Assembly: GCA_002309345.1 (NCBI GenBank)
Contig: DBWZ01000052.1
Location: forward strand, 5,228-69,227
DNA from: Pseudobutyrivibrio sp. UBA1225
GTDB lineage: Bacteria; Bacillota; Clostridia; Lachnospirales; Lachnospiraceae
DNA length: 64,000 bases
Direction: 5' to 3'
Within the stretch, counting starts at the first letter, position 1. Every line of letters starts with the position of its first letter. The notes under the pieces were generated by a model, which was not told the origin of the DNA, made no database searches, and worked only from the letters and a program-made list of their open reading frames with translations. Shown here one piece after another: positions 53,689 through 62,509 of the stretch. A program made the position numbers and the translations under genes.

Positions 53689-54756
53689 TTAGCAAGCGCC
53701 ACTTGCTGTCTTTCCATTTTGTTCCTCTGCATCTTCCTTTATTTCGTTGCTTACAATGATGAACTTTTCAAGTGTCTCAAGAGCCTTGCCTGAATCGATA
53801 ATTTCGCCTGCAAGCTTTATACCATCAGCAAAACTTTCTGCTTTTCCACCGATGTAAAGAGATGCGCCTGCATTCATAAGTACTGCATTTCTCTTGTGTC
53901 CCTTTTCTCCACCAAGGATTGCTCGTGTAATCTTGGCGTTTTCTTCTGGTGTGCCGCCCTTTAAATCGTCTTTAGTACATTTTTCAAACCCAAAATCCTC
54001 TGGCTCAATCATGTATGTTTTGTACCATCCATCCTTAATCTCACAAACCTTGGTTGGAGCGCTCATTGAAATCTCATCTAGCTTGTCCATTCCGTATACA
54101 ACCATGCCGCGCTTAACGCCGAGATTGATGAGTACCTGAGCAAGTGGCTCTACCAAGTATTCATCGTATACACCAAGAAGCTGCATGCTTGGAGTTGCTG
54201 GGTTGGTAAGTGGTCCAAGAATATTGAACACTGTTCTAAATCCAAGTTCCTTTCTGATTGGTCCAACATATTTCATTGATGTGTGATACTTCTGAGCAAA
54301 GAAGAAGCACATTCCAACTTTATCTAATAGTTCAACACACTTTTCAGGATCCTGTCCAATGTTAACACCAAGTGCCTCCAAACAATCTGCTGTACCGCAA
54401 AGTGAAGATGCAGCTCTGTTACCATGCTTTGCCACCTTCATTCCACCAGCAGCTGCAACAAGCGCTGAAGTAGTAGAAATGTTAAAGCTGTGAGCGTTGT
54501 CTCCGCCTGTTCCAACAATTTCAAATACCTCCATGCCTATGTTAACCTTGACCGCATGCTCTCTCATAGCTGCTGCGCAACCAGCAATTTCATCTGTTGT
54601 CTCAGCCTTGGTGCTCTTTGTAGAAAGTGCTGCCAAGAATGCTGCGTTCTGAGTTGGAGATGTCTCGCCATCCATGATTTCGTTCATAACAGCATAGGCC
54701 TCATCGTATGTAAGATCCCCCTTGCTAACGATTTTCTCGATTGCTTCTTTAATCAT
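53689..54756 (-). CDS. trpD: Anthranilate phosphoribosyltransferase
   Basis: The 355-aa TrpD has the PRPP motif VGTGGDNAHSFNISTTSA near residue 83, VAKHGNRAASSLCG and FFFAQKYHTSMKYVGPIRKE. It joins anthranilate with PRPP. It is the first gene of the operon, 118 bp after the T-box terminator, with a REP-like repeat between. AAAGGAG lies 6 nt before the ATG. TrpE and TrpG, usually first in Gram-positive operons, are at the far end here. Confidence 0.96.
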   Translation of the reverse strand: MIKEAIEKIVSKGDLTYDEAYAVMNEIMDGETSPTQNAAFLAALSTKSTKAETTDEIAGCAAAMREHAVKVNIGMEVFEIVGTGGDNAHSFNISTTSALVAAAGGMKVAKHGNRAASSLCGTADCLEALGVNIGQDPEKCVELLDKVGMCFFFAQKYHTSMKYVGPIRKELGFRTVFNILGPLTNPATPSMQLLGVYDEYLVEPLAQVLINLGVKRGMVVYGMDKLDEISMSAPTKVCEIKDGWYKTYMIEPEDFGFEKCTKDDLKGGTPEENAKITRAILGGEKGHKRNAVLMNAGASLYIGGKAESFADGIKLAGEIIDSGKALETLEKFIIVSNEIKEDAEEQNGKTASGAC

Positions 54757-54814
54757 AATGTTTCTCCTTTCAAACTTCGCTTCCCTTGTAAAATGCTGAA
54801 GCGAATTGTCTTCT

Positions 54815-54862
54815 GGCTTCCCCCTGAGGGGGAAGCTGTCTGCGAAGCAGACTGATGAGGGG
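54815..54862 (+). repeat. REP-like palindromic repeat in the trp leader (copy 5)
   Basis: The element runs from GGCTTCCCCC to GATGAGGGG with an AGTCTGC/GCAGACT inner stem. It stands between the T-box terminator and the trpD ribosome site, so it is transcribed as part of the trp message whenever the T-box lets transcription continue. Confidence 0.85.
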
Positions 54863-54869
54863 CAAAATA

Positions 54870-55166
54870 AAAAGTCCTTGATAGAAACCTCAGGTTTCTA
54901 TCAAGGACGAATAATCTAATCCGCGGTGCCACCTTGATTCATGATAAATCATGCTCTTAACAGGATACCAACATACCCCTGACAACTAACGTATGCCTCA
55001 CGTCGTGAAATACTCTGCATGAATAATACATTTCCTCACGCCCTCCGGAGTCCATTCCCTAATCACTATCCTACTGCATCCCACCATCGCAGCTCTCTCT
55101 CGCTAAAAGCTTAGGCATCATGAAGAGGTACTTCTCTCCCTCATCGGTTTAATCGCTTTATTTTGT
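54870..55166 (-). promoter_or_regulatory. tRNA-Trp T-box leader of the trp operon
   Basis: The T-box sequence AAGGTGGCACCGCGG lies at 54921-54935 on the minus strand. The UGGC there pairs with the GCCA end expected of uncharged tRNA-Trp (discriminator G). Upstream, a stem I with an AGAGAG-type bulge ends in GGGAATGGACTCC near 55040-55052, giving UGG as the likely specifier. The terminator at 54874-54908 follows. Low charged tRNA-Trp should favour the antiterminator and trp expression. Confidence 0.93.
54874..54908 (-). terminator. T-box attenuator terminator
   Basis: GTCCTTGATAGAAACC and GGTTTCTATCAAGGAC pair perfectly over 16 bp around a TCA-type loop, followed by UUUUUAUUUU on the minus strand. 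Confidence 0.93.
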
Positions 55167-55173
55167 TGAAGTA

Positions 55174-55202
55174 AATATATCACGGCAAACTGACCATGTC
55201 AA
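55174..55202 (-). promoter_or_regulatory. trp operon promoter
   Basis: On the minus strand TTGACA (55197-55202), a 17-bp spacer and TATATT (55174-55179) form a near-consensus sigma-A promoter just upstream of the T-box leader. Confidence 0.85.
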
Positions 55203-55239
55203 TAAGAATTTCAATAAAAAGTCAAATTGTAATCAAACA

Positions 55240-56535
55240 TTACAAATCGTTCTTGAACTTCTCCCATGCCTCGGGATGATCTACAAAATATCTTGGGCAT
55301 TCCTTGCCGGTGACATCGTAGTGTCTAATAACATGATCCTTATCCAAGTGGAATTCATCCATAAGCCATCTAACAAGCTTAAGAGTACTTTCATAGGAAG
55401 CCTCTGTAAACTCACCAGTTGCATCTGGGTGACAAACCTCTACCGAAATTGTGTCATGATTTCTGTGGTTACTTGCAGCAGACTTTTCGTCGAGAGGGAT
55501 ACACATGATTATTTCCCCATCCATTCCCACCAAAAAGTGTGAGCACACATCAGACTGCCAACCGTTATAGAAATCACGATTTTGCTTTGCAGTAGTTCCA
55601 GGATTACCAACGTAATGAACCACTATATCATTGATTCCATCAAGCTTTTCTCCTGATCTTGATGGATTACCTTGGTCGATAAGATCAACATCAATCCAAT
55701 CTGGAAGCTCTGTTTCTTGAGCTATCTTGAGAGGATCCATGTTTTGCTCGATACGTTCAACCACAAAGTTTTTGGCAACATAAATCATGCACGCAAGTAT
55801 TCCAAGTTCAACACAAATAAGCAAAAATCTTCCAATAGATCCGCCTTTGTTCTTGCGGGAAGGCTTGTTTTTGTTTGACTTTGGATTTGAGTTGTAACGT
55901 CTCGCGCCACCATATCCATAATTAGCGCCACGACTAGGTGCTTTACGCCTACTGTTGCTAGTACTTCTATTAGCACTAGAACTTCTATTGGCATAATTAG
56001 ATTGCCTCTTAGGAGCAGGCTTAACGTAGTCGCTATAGTAATCCTTGGCTTTGTCATCAAGGCTCTTGAAATCTACGGCCTCATCCTCTAAATCGTAAGG
56101 ATTCCTACTAGATTTCGAATCGATTTCCTGATTTGTAGCTTGCGCAGACACCTGAGCAGAAGTGTTATTTCTAGTTCCACCAAGGTTGTCAAAATTCAGC
56201 TTGCTGAGATCCAAATCTATAGACTTTGCATTTCTATTGGAAAATCTACTTGTGCTTCTAGTAGGGTTTGGTTTGCTCTTTCCAACGCTTGACTTGCCGC
56301 TACTATGATTTGAATTCTCTCTCGTATAGCTGCCGCTACTTAAAATACTTATATCTATTTGTTTGTTGGATCCACCAGCCTTTCCACCACCTGACCTTCG
56401 CTCAGAAGATGAATCAGGTCGTACATAGCTATCATAAGATGGTGGGTATCCAAAATTATTTATTCCCCTATTGGTCCGTGAATTAGCCGAACCAGTTCTC
56501 TCGTTGTACCTATTTCCTTCAAATTGAGAATTCAA
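55240..56535 (-). CDS. Membrane-anchored N-acetylmuramoyl-L-alanine amidase (amidase_2/PGRP type)
   Basis: The C-terminal third (about 295-431) is a zinc amidase with DIVVHYVGNPGT, ISVEVCHPDATG and VIRHYDVTGKECPRYF; the two His and the Cys match the zinc ligands of T7-lysozyme-like amidases. One membrane helix (FLLICVELGILACMIYVA, near residue 240) precedes it. The first 230 residues are Ser/Asn/Arg-rich, low in complexity and predicted cytoplasmic. It should cut peptide stems from peptidoglycan outside the membrane. The start is TTG at 56535, 7 nt after AAAGGA. It lies near the division cluster. Confidence 0.87.
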   Translation of the reverse strand: MNSQFEGNRYNERTGSANSRTNRGINNFGYPPSYDSYVRPDSSSERRSGGGKAGGSNKQIDISILSSGSYTRENSNHSSGKSSVGKSKPNPTRSTSRFSNRNAKSIDLDLSKLNFDNLGGTRNNTSAQVSAQATNQEIDSKSSRNPYDLEDEAVDFKSLDDKAKDYYSDYVKPAPKRQSNYANRSSSANRSTSNSRRKAPSRGANYGYGGARRYNSNPKSNKNKPSRKNKGGSIGRFLLICVELGILACMIYVAKNFVVERIEQNMDPLKIAQETELPDWIDVDLIDQGNPSRSGEKLDGINDIVVHYVGNPGTTAKQNRDFYNGWQSDVCSHFLVGMDGEIIMCIPLDEKSAASNHRNHDTISVEVCHPDATGEFTEASYESTLKLVRWLMDEFHLDKDHVIRHYDVTGKECPRYFVDHPEAWEKFKNDL

Positions 56536-56656
56536 AATAAATCCTTTCTCTTATGCGTTCTCAATTCTCATTATGCGATAAATTCTCTCTAATGGGAGAT
56601 TGTAACATATTTCCACGTTAAGTTCCAGTTATATAGCAATGATGATTACAGATGAT

Positions 56657-58036
56657 TTAAATATTTCGCGTAGAAACTGGACTAGATTCTTGCGAATTTT
56701 TATGTCCTCTAACATCAATTATGTTTCTACCAAATATATTTCCATTGTTTGGCATATTTTTTTCGTTTCGTTCATAAAAAGATCCATTAAAAAGTGCAGA
56801 CCTATCTGAAAAATTTTTTGCCAGACTAACCTCGTTCCAATATTCAGGCGAAATTTCTGCTAGGCTATTATATATTTTGCTATTATTTATTTTGCTATTA
56901 TTTATTACTTCTGCTCCTTGCTCCAAAGGGATGGCTGGCTCAGGAAAATTTTCAATTGCATGACTTTCGTCAGGACCAATGTCTCTTTTTTTACTCTCAT
57001 TAATGCTCAAAGCTATCTGCTCCATATCTTCTTTATAAAGCACTTCTCCCCTATCTATTTTTTTCGATAGGTTTTTCAATTCTTTCCTATTCTTAGAATA
57101 AGTATTTTTATTATTCAAAGATATACTATTTTCTATGTTACATTCATTTCGTGTTGCATTGTCAATATAGTTCCTCAAAATTTGTTCATTTTTTCTAATT
57201 ACCATTTTAGAATCATCTATTAATGAATCATATAAATTTTCAGCCCTCCGTAGGGTAGCTTGCATATAATGCTTATTAGAATCCAACCTTGGCGTTATTT
57301 CCTTATGATAAATAGAATATGCATTATTATATCTCTTCCAATTTCTTTTAAAATTAGAAATTTTAATAACATCAGATTCTATTTTCTTACAGTAATTTAA
57401 ATATCTTTTACTTACCTTGATATTATTTTTTAATGCTTTTATATCCTTATTCTTATACGCCCCGACTTCATAGTTATTTTCTATGAGATACTTTCTACAT
57501 TCCAAATAACTTTTATAGGCTTCAGTTTTTTCTAAAAAATAGTTCAAAACCTTACATGTATCAATTGCAGAATCTATTTTGCCAAGAATCTTCCTTGTGT
57601 CATTAATCTCTTTCCTTACACCCTCAGCATCTATATAAACTTTATAATCTAAACCTTCTTTTAGTTCTTTTAGTTTAGACACATGAATTTCCGCTCTACT
57701 ATCTAAACGCCCCTTCCTAGCGTCTTTTTCTATTGCTCTATATTCACTCAAAATCTTTTCTAGATAGCTATTAAGCGTCTTATCTATTTTTTCAAAATCT
57801 ACGTTATCTAGATTCATTTTGCGAACTTCTTCATCCAATTCCTTCAATTTCTTAAACAATGAATCATAGCATTTTTTAAAATCAGTATTCAACTCATTAA
57901 GCGCTGTATTAAGAGCATCATATTTTTGATTATTTATTAATGCCTCCTGTCCATTATTAATTTGAAATAACGCATTGAATATATCGTTATATTTACTTCC
58001 ATTCTCATTTAATTTCTGACGTGCTGTTTTAGCCAT
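56657..58036 (-). CDS. Coiled-coil hypothetical protein, AT-rich gene
   Basis: The 459-aa protein is rich in Lys, Asn, Glu and Ile, with long predicted coiled-coil stretches (YDSLFKKLKELDEEVRKMN, RKILGKIDSAIDTCKVLNYF) and a short repeat INNSKINNSKIYNS near residue 380. No signal peptide or membrane helix is seen, and I do not recognise the family. Its base and codon use (many ATA and AAA codons) is much more AT-rich than ftsZ beside it, hinting at acquisition. AAGGAGG lies 7 nt before the ATG, and a promoter-like block shared with the 84-aa gene at 25842 lies 54 bp upstream. Confidence 0.75.
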   Translation of the reverse strand: MAKTARQKLNENGSKYNDIFNALFQINNGQEALINNQKYDALNTALNELNTDFKKCYDSLFKKLKELDEEVRKMNLDNVDFEKIDKTLNSYLEKILSEYRAIEKDARKGRLDSRAEIHVSKLKELKEGLDYKVYIDAEGVRKEINDTRKILGKIDSAIDTCKVLNYFLEKTEAYKSYLECRKYLIENNYEVGAYKNKDIKALKNNIKVSKRYLNYCKKIESDVIKISNFKRNWKRYNNAYSIYHKEITPRLDSNKHYMQATLRRAENLYDSLIDDSKMVIRKNEQILRNYIDNATRNECNIENSISLNNKNTYSKNRKELKNLSKKIDRGEVLYKEDMEQIALSINESKKRDIGPDESHAIENFPEPAIPLEQGAEVINNSKINNSKIYNSLAEISPEYWNEVSLAKNFSDRSALFNGSFYERNEKNMPNNGNIFGRNIIDVRGHKNSQESSPVSTRNI

Positions 58037-58090
58037 ATTATTGTCCTCCTTATCTCGTATAACTATTTCTTGGCAATTTTCATCGCCACA

Positions 58091-58131
58091 TATATATAAT
58101 CAATAAAAATCTTCTTTTTTTTCCATTTCAC
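58091..58131 (-). promoter_or_regulatory. Promoter-like block shared with 26155-26198
   Basis: On the minus strand GTGAAATGG, a 23-nt A-rich interval ending TTTTTATTGA, then TTATATATA. It stands 54 bp before the start of the coiled-coil gene, nearly the same distance as the related block before the 84-aa gene. Confidence 0.55.
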
Positions 58132-58170
58132 CAAAAAATTTTTCGAAATTTTTCTCTAGCAACCAAAAAA

Positions 58171-58192
58171 GAGACCCGCAAAAGCGAGTCTC
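58171..58192 (-). terminator. ftsZ terminator
   Basis: GAGACTCGC and GCGGGTCTC form a 9-bp stem with one wobble pair around a 4-nt loop, then six U on the minus strand, 15 bp after the ftsZ stop. Confidence 0.9.
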
Positions 58193-58207
58193 CGAAATAA
58201 CAAATCT

Positions 58208-59455
58208 TTAATTGTTGCCCTTCTTGATTGAGTTCATGAAGTCAGGCATTTTGATGTTGAGCTCTGGTACAGTACTCTCGGTTGGAGCAGTTGGTGTGAC
58301 AGTACGCTGAACCTGGGATGCTGCAGCGGCAGCTGGTCTATTGCCAACAACTGGTGGCGTGTTAGTGACACCTGTTTGACCGGCAGGAGCTGCATTGCCA
58401 CGCATACCTGCAAGTAAATCTGCACTAGACTGCTGTCTAGGCTGAGAATTGTACATCATACCAGATGTGCTGCGGAATGAACCTGCTGGAACTGCAGTTG
58501 GCTCACCAAGGCCTGTTGCAATAACAGTAACAGAAACCTCGTCGTCCATGCTCTCATCGACAGTGATACCAAGAATGATATTGGCATCTGCGCCAGTCAT
58601 ATCCTGTACGTAAGATGTAGCCTCGTTGGCATCGTTAAGACCAACATCACCACAGATGTTGACGATAACATCGGTAGCACCCTGGATGCTTGTCTCAAGA
58701 AGTGGAGAAGCAACAGCGGCCTTGACAGCCTCGAGAGCTTTCTCGTCGCCCTTGGCAGAACCGATACCTACGTGAGCTAAGCCCTTATCCTTCATGACTG
58801 TCTGAACATCAGCGAAGTCAAGGTTGATAAGTGAATTCTTGGTGATAAGATCTGTAATGCCCTGAACAGCTTGGTGGAGAACACCATCAGCCATACGGAA
58901 GCTCTCACCGATGCCCATGCTCTTGTTACAGATTTCTACAAGCTTTTGATTTGGAATAACGATGAGTGTATCAACGTTTTCCTTGAGGCGCTCTATACCG
59001 TTTAAGGCATTGTTCATACGTGGCTTGCCTTCGAATTGGAAAGGCTTAGTAACAATACCTACTGTAAGAATGCCTTGTTCTTTGGCGATTTTGGCAACAA
59101 CCGGAGCAGCACCTGTACCAGTACCACCACCCATACCACAAGTGATGAATACCATATCTGCACCCTTAATAGCTGAAGATATATCCTCAGCGCTCTCCTC
59201 GGCTGAGCGCATACCAACCTCTGGGTTGGCTCCGGCACCCTTTCCTCCTGTTGTTTTCTCACCTATAGCTAAAAGAGTAGGCGCCTTGCATAAATCAAGT
59301 GCCTGCTTATCAGTGTTGATTCCAATAAATTCAACTCCCCCAATACCCTCTTCAACCATACGCTTCACGGCATTGTTGCCGGCTCCGCCTACGCCAACAA
59401 CAATGATTCTGACAGGTGCACCTGTCTCATCAGTCGTAATGTTAATCAAAACCAT
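58208..59455 (-). CDS. ftsZ: Cell division protein FtsZ
   Basis: The 415-aa tubulin homologue shows VVGVGGAGNNAVKRMVEEGI, the signature GMGGGTGTGAAPVVA near residue 108, and the T7 region NLDFADVQTVM. A variable Ala/Pro/Gln linker (about 330-395) leads to a C-terminal tail LNIKMPDFMNSIKKGNN, a weak form of the usual peptide that binds membrane tethers. It builds the Z-ring. AAGGAGG precedes the ATG. It has a 125-bp AT-rich upstream gap after ftsQ. No ftsA is present beside it. Confidence 0.97.
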   Translation of the reverse strand: MVLINITTDETGAPVRIIVVGVGGAGNNAVKRMVEEGIGGVEFIGINTDKQALDLCKAPTLLAIGEKTTGGKGAGANPEVGMRSAEESAEDISSAIKGADMVFITCGMGGGTGTGAAPVVAKIAKEQGILTVGIVTKPFQFEGKPRMNNALNGIERLKENVDTLIVIPNQKLVEICNKSMGIGESFRMADGVLHQAVQGITDLITKNSLINLDFADVQTVMKDKGLAHVGIGSAKGDEKALEAVKAAVASPLLETSIQGATDVIVNICGDVGLNDANEATSYVQDMTGADANIILGITVDESMDDEVSVTVIATGLGEPTAVPAGSFRSTSGMMYNSQPRQQSSADLLAGMRGNAAPAGQTGVTNTPPVVGNRPAAAAASQVQRTVTPTAPTESTVPELNIKMPDFMNSIKKGNN

Positions 59456-59580
59456 ATCCTCCTTTTATTATGCATACCTCTGCGGGAGGTCAAAAAATCT
59501 CTAAAATTGAAAATTACTATTATAATATTATAGTTTTTCAGGTCATTTAGCAACCTTTTTTGAGAAAAAAATGACTTTTA

Positions 59581-60342
59581 TTATTCTGCCGCAACATCTT
59601 TCTCGAACACAATATCTGTGTTTTGATTTGAAAATTTCTCTAGATGTAGTGTTCCAGCCATACCCTCGATGTTAGGAAGTATCCATATCATACGTTGGAT
59701 TTTCTCCTCAAGATACACACTACTTCCAAGCGCAATTCTGTAGGTATCATATTGAAGTGTTATGTACCCATTATCGTCGTAAGAAATTGCATTTGGCATC
59801 AAATCATTCTTTCTCAGAATCTTGATTAGTGAAGTCAGATAGCCAATCTGAGATTCACCGATAGAGAGCTTTTCCCCCACTTTAGGCTTTTTACATGTAA
59901 CCCCTTCTACCTTCATGTACCCTCGGTCAACAAATGTCTCGCTGATTTCGGCAATACGACCGTTGTAATTAAAGTAGATGTATTTTCCATCCTCCTCATA
60001 TACATAGCCTAATATAGGCTTTTCATTACATTGTATGGTGACTGAATTCATGCCTGTAAGCTTCACCTCAAACGACTCGATGAATTCAGCATCTCCCTTT
60101 GGCATAAATTTATTTTTTAAAAATGCGTAAACTGCATTTGATGAATACTTGTCGTCTAGAATATATCCTTGTATTTCCTCTGGGGTGTAAAGATCTGTCC
60201 CCTTAACCTTTACGGATTTGAGCGGGCAGAGAAAATATGCCGCAGCGCCAAGAATAGCCGCCAAAATAACTAGCCCAAGAATAAATTCAATTATCATAAG
60301 ACCTATGCCAATGCGCCGTCTTTTTCTACGCCCTCTAGCCAT
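59581..60342 (-). CDS. ftsQ: Cell division protein FtsQ/DivIB
   Basis: The 253-aa bitopic protein starts with an Arg-rich cytoplasmic end, one membrane helix (LGLVILAAILGAAAYFL), then a POTRA domain (VKVKGTDLYTPEEIQGYI) and a beta domain ending in ENQNTD-type sequence. DivIB stabilises the divisome and works with FtsL/DivIC. It is 22 bp after ftsW. Sequence identity in this family is low, so the call relies on topology, POTRA pattern and position. Confidence 0.88.
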   Translation of the reverse strand: MARGRRKRRRIGIGLMIIEFILGLVILAAILGAAAYFLCPLKSVKVKGTDLYTPEEIQGYILDDKYSSNAVYAFLKNKFMPKGDAEFIESFEVKLTGMNSVTIQCNEKPILGYVYEEDGKYIYFNYNGRIAEISETFVDRGYMKVEGVTCKKPKVGEKLSIGESQIGYLTSLIKILRKNDLMPNAISYDDNGYITLQYDTYRIALGSSVYLEEKIQRMIWILPNIEGMAGTLHLEKFSNQNTDIVFEKDVAAE

Positions 60343-60364
60343 TTATCTACCCCTGTATAAATCC

Positions 60365-61513
60365 TTAATCGTCTTCAAAATCCATGTTCTTGGAGACACT
60401 GAGTGCCAGTCCAAGCTCTGTTAGCAGGATTGCCACCGACGTTCCGCCATAACTGATAAGCGGCAAAGTGACACCTGTGTTTGGTATTGAATTGGTCACA
60501 ACCGCAATATTAAGAACAACTTGAATTGCAATATGTCCCATGATTCCAATGCAAATATATGAACCAAATAAATCCTTTGCATGACTTGCTATAAATAGCA
60601 GTCTGTAAAGCATCAAAATATACAAAAGAATAATGCAAACCGCACCAAATACACCAAGCTCCTCACAGATAATAGAGAAAATCATATCGTTTTGAGCTTC
60701 TGGAACTATGTATTTTTGCATACTTCCGCCAAGACCCTTACCAAACAATCCACCGCTGCCAATTGCATAAAGAGCCTGCAAGGTTTGGAATCCTGAACTA
60801 GAAAGATAGTTTTCAGGATGAAGCCAGGCGTCGATACGTCCGGCACGATAGCTTGCAAGTGCAATATAAATAACAACTAGTACAAGCGCCCCGGCTGCGG
60901 CTCCAACAAAATGCCATAGCTTTGGTGATGCTATAAAAATCATGATAAAGGCAATTCCCATGATGATTACCGCTGTCGAAAGGTTATTGTAACCTACGAT
61001 TGTGAAGATTGGCAAAACTAAAGCCAAGGTCATTATGGAAGCCTTGAAATTCCTCTGAGCCTTTGGCGCTCTATCTATGATGCTAGCCAATAAAATGATA
61101 ACAGCTACCTTTGCTATCTCAGAAGGCTGCACAGAAATACCACCGATATTAAGCCATCTTGATGATTCATTGAGGGTTGTACCTACAAAAATAACCAGTA
61201 TACATAAAACATTTGCCACCAGATAGATTGGCCAAGCCAAGGCAGCCCATCTGCGGTAGTCAATCTTGGTGGTAAAAAACATGCCCACAAAACCAAGCAT
61301 GGAAGCTATGAGCTGCTTTTTTAGATAGTACACTGAATTACCTCGCTTTAGTGCTGCGGCATAAGCCGAAGTGCTGTAGAGCATAACTAGCCCCAAAGCA
61401 AGAATGAAGATTACAATAAAAAGCAGTGTGTAATCAAAATTCAAAAGCTTTTTAATTTTCTTTCTTTGCTTTGCCGCTTTCCTCGATGCAGCTAACTCAG
61501 ACTCTCTAACCAT
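60365..61513 (-). CDS. ftsW: FtsW-type SEDS peptidoglycan glycosyltransferase
   Basis: The 382-aa protein has about ten membrane helices and SEDS motifs: LGLVMLYSTSAYAA, NIGGISVQPSEIAKVA, FGKGLGGSMQKYIVPEAQND and NTGVTLPLISYGGTS. FtsW polymerises lipid II together with the class B PBP encoded nearby. It lies between mraY and ftsQ with 16- and 22-bp gaps, where murD and murG often sit in other genomes. SpoVE or RodA are close relatives; position favours FtsW. Confidence 0.93.
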   Translation of the reverse strand: MVRESELAASRKAAKQRKKIKKLLNFDYTLLFIVIFILALGLVMLYSTSAYAAALKRGNSVYYLKKQLIASMLGFVGMFFTTKIDYRRWAALAWPIYLVANVLCILVIFVGTTLNESSRWLNIGGISVQPSEIAKVAVIILLASIIDRAPKAQRNFKASIMTLALVLPIFTIVGYNNLSTAVIIMGIAFIMIFIASPKLWHFVGAAAGALVLVVIYIALASYRAGRIDAWLHPENYLSSSGFQTLQALYAIGSGGLFGKGLGGSMQKYIVPEAQNDMIFSIICEELGVFGAVCIILLYILMLYRLLFIASHAKDLFGSYICIGIMGHIAIQVVLNIAVVTNSIPNTGVTLPLISYGGTSVAILLTELGLALSVSKNMDFEDD

Positions 61514-61529
61514 TTATAATCCCCAAAAT

Positions 61530-62477
61530 CTATACTAAAAAATATGCAAAAACACATAGAAAAATCGTAACCGTAGTAAACACTGCTACTACCTTTACTT
61601 CAGACCATCCGCCAAGCTCGTAGTGGTGATGTATTGGTGCCATTCTAAAAATACGCTTACCTCCAGTAAGCTTGAAATACCCAACCTGAAGCATTACAGA
61701 CAACACCTCTACAAGATAAATCGCAGCCACAATAATGATAAATATCGGCATCTGAAGCATATAAGCAACTGACACAACAAATCCGCCAAGGGCTAGTGAG
61801 CCTGTATCGCCCATGAAAATCTTGGCTGGATGAACATTATACATTAAAAATCCAAACAAACCGCCAATCATAACGGCAATTGCAGGAGTGATATCTGGAG
61901 ACAATTGAATTGACACAAGTCCAAAAAATCCAGCTATTGCAAGTGTAACTGATGTTGCAAGTCCATCTAAACCGTCTGTAAAATTCGCACCATTAACTGT
62001 ACCAAGAACAGCAAGATATAAAAGAGGAATTGCAAGCCATTTGATATCAAGAAGTGCTCCTGTAATAGGTAATCTGAGCTCTAAGGATACATCTGAAAAC
62101 TTAGCCATATAAACAGCAAAGCCTGTTGTAAGTAAAAGCTGCCCCAGCATCTTTTGCCATGCTTTTAATCCGTCAGAACTGCGCTTTAAAGCCTTGAGCA
62201 AGTCATCCAAAAAACCTAACACGCCATATCCAACTGTCAAATAAATGATTGGATAGATGTGAGGCGCTTTTCTTGCATAGAAAAGACCTAAAACCAAAAA
62301 GGCCAAAAGAAACATGATTCCGCCCATTGATGGTGTGCCGTTCTTGCGCTTGTGCTCCTCTATGTATTCTCTCTCAGTGTTTCCCATTTTGAGCTTTCTA
62401 AGAAGAGGGATACACACTGGTCCCACTGCCAAAACAATAATAAACGCAACCATCATAGGTACAAATATCTCTAACAT
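61530..62477 (-). CDS. mraY: Phospho-N-acetylmuramoyl-pentapeptide transferase
   Basis: MraY makes lipid I from UDP-MurNAc-pentapeptide and undecaprenyl phosphate. The protein has ten membrane segments and motifs GTPSMGG, GFLDDLLKAL (Asp pair), NFTDGLDGLA, HPAKIFMGDTGSLALGG and PIHHHYELGGWSE. The ATG at 62477 (315 aa) is preferred to 62504 because GGAG lies 7 nt before it. It follows the PBP gene by 32 bp. Confidence 0.96.
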   Translation of the reverse strand: MLEIFVPMMVAFIIVLAVGPVCIPLLRKLKMGNTEREYIEEHKRKNGTPSMGGIMFLLAFLVLGLFYARKAPHIYPIIYLTVGYGVLGFLDDLLKALKRSSDGLKAWQKMLGQLLLTTGFAVYMAKFSDVSLELRLPITGALLDIKWLAIPLLYLAVLGTVNGANFTDGLDGLATSVTLAIAGFFGLVSIQLSPDITPAIAVMIGGLFGFLMYNVHPAKIFMGDTGSLALGGFVVSVAYMLQMPIFIIIVAAIYLVEVLSVMLQVGYFKLTGGKRIFRMAPIHHHYELGGWSEVKVVAVFTTVTIFLCVFAYFLV

Positions 62478-62509
62478 AATATAACTCCAATTCTCTCTAA
62501 CCAATTATT

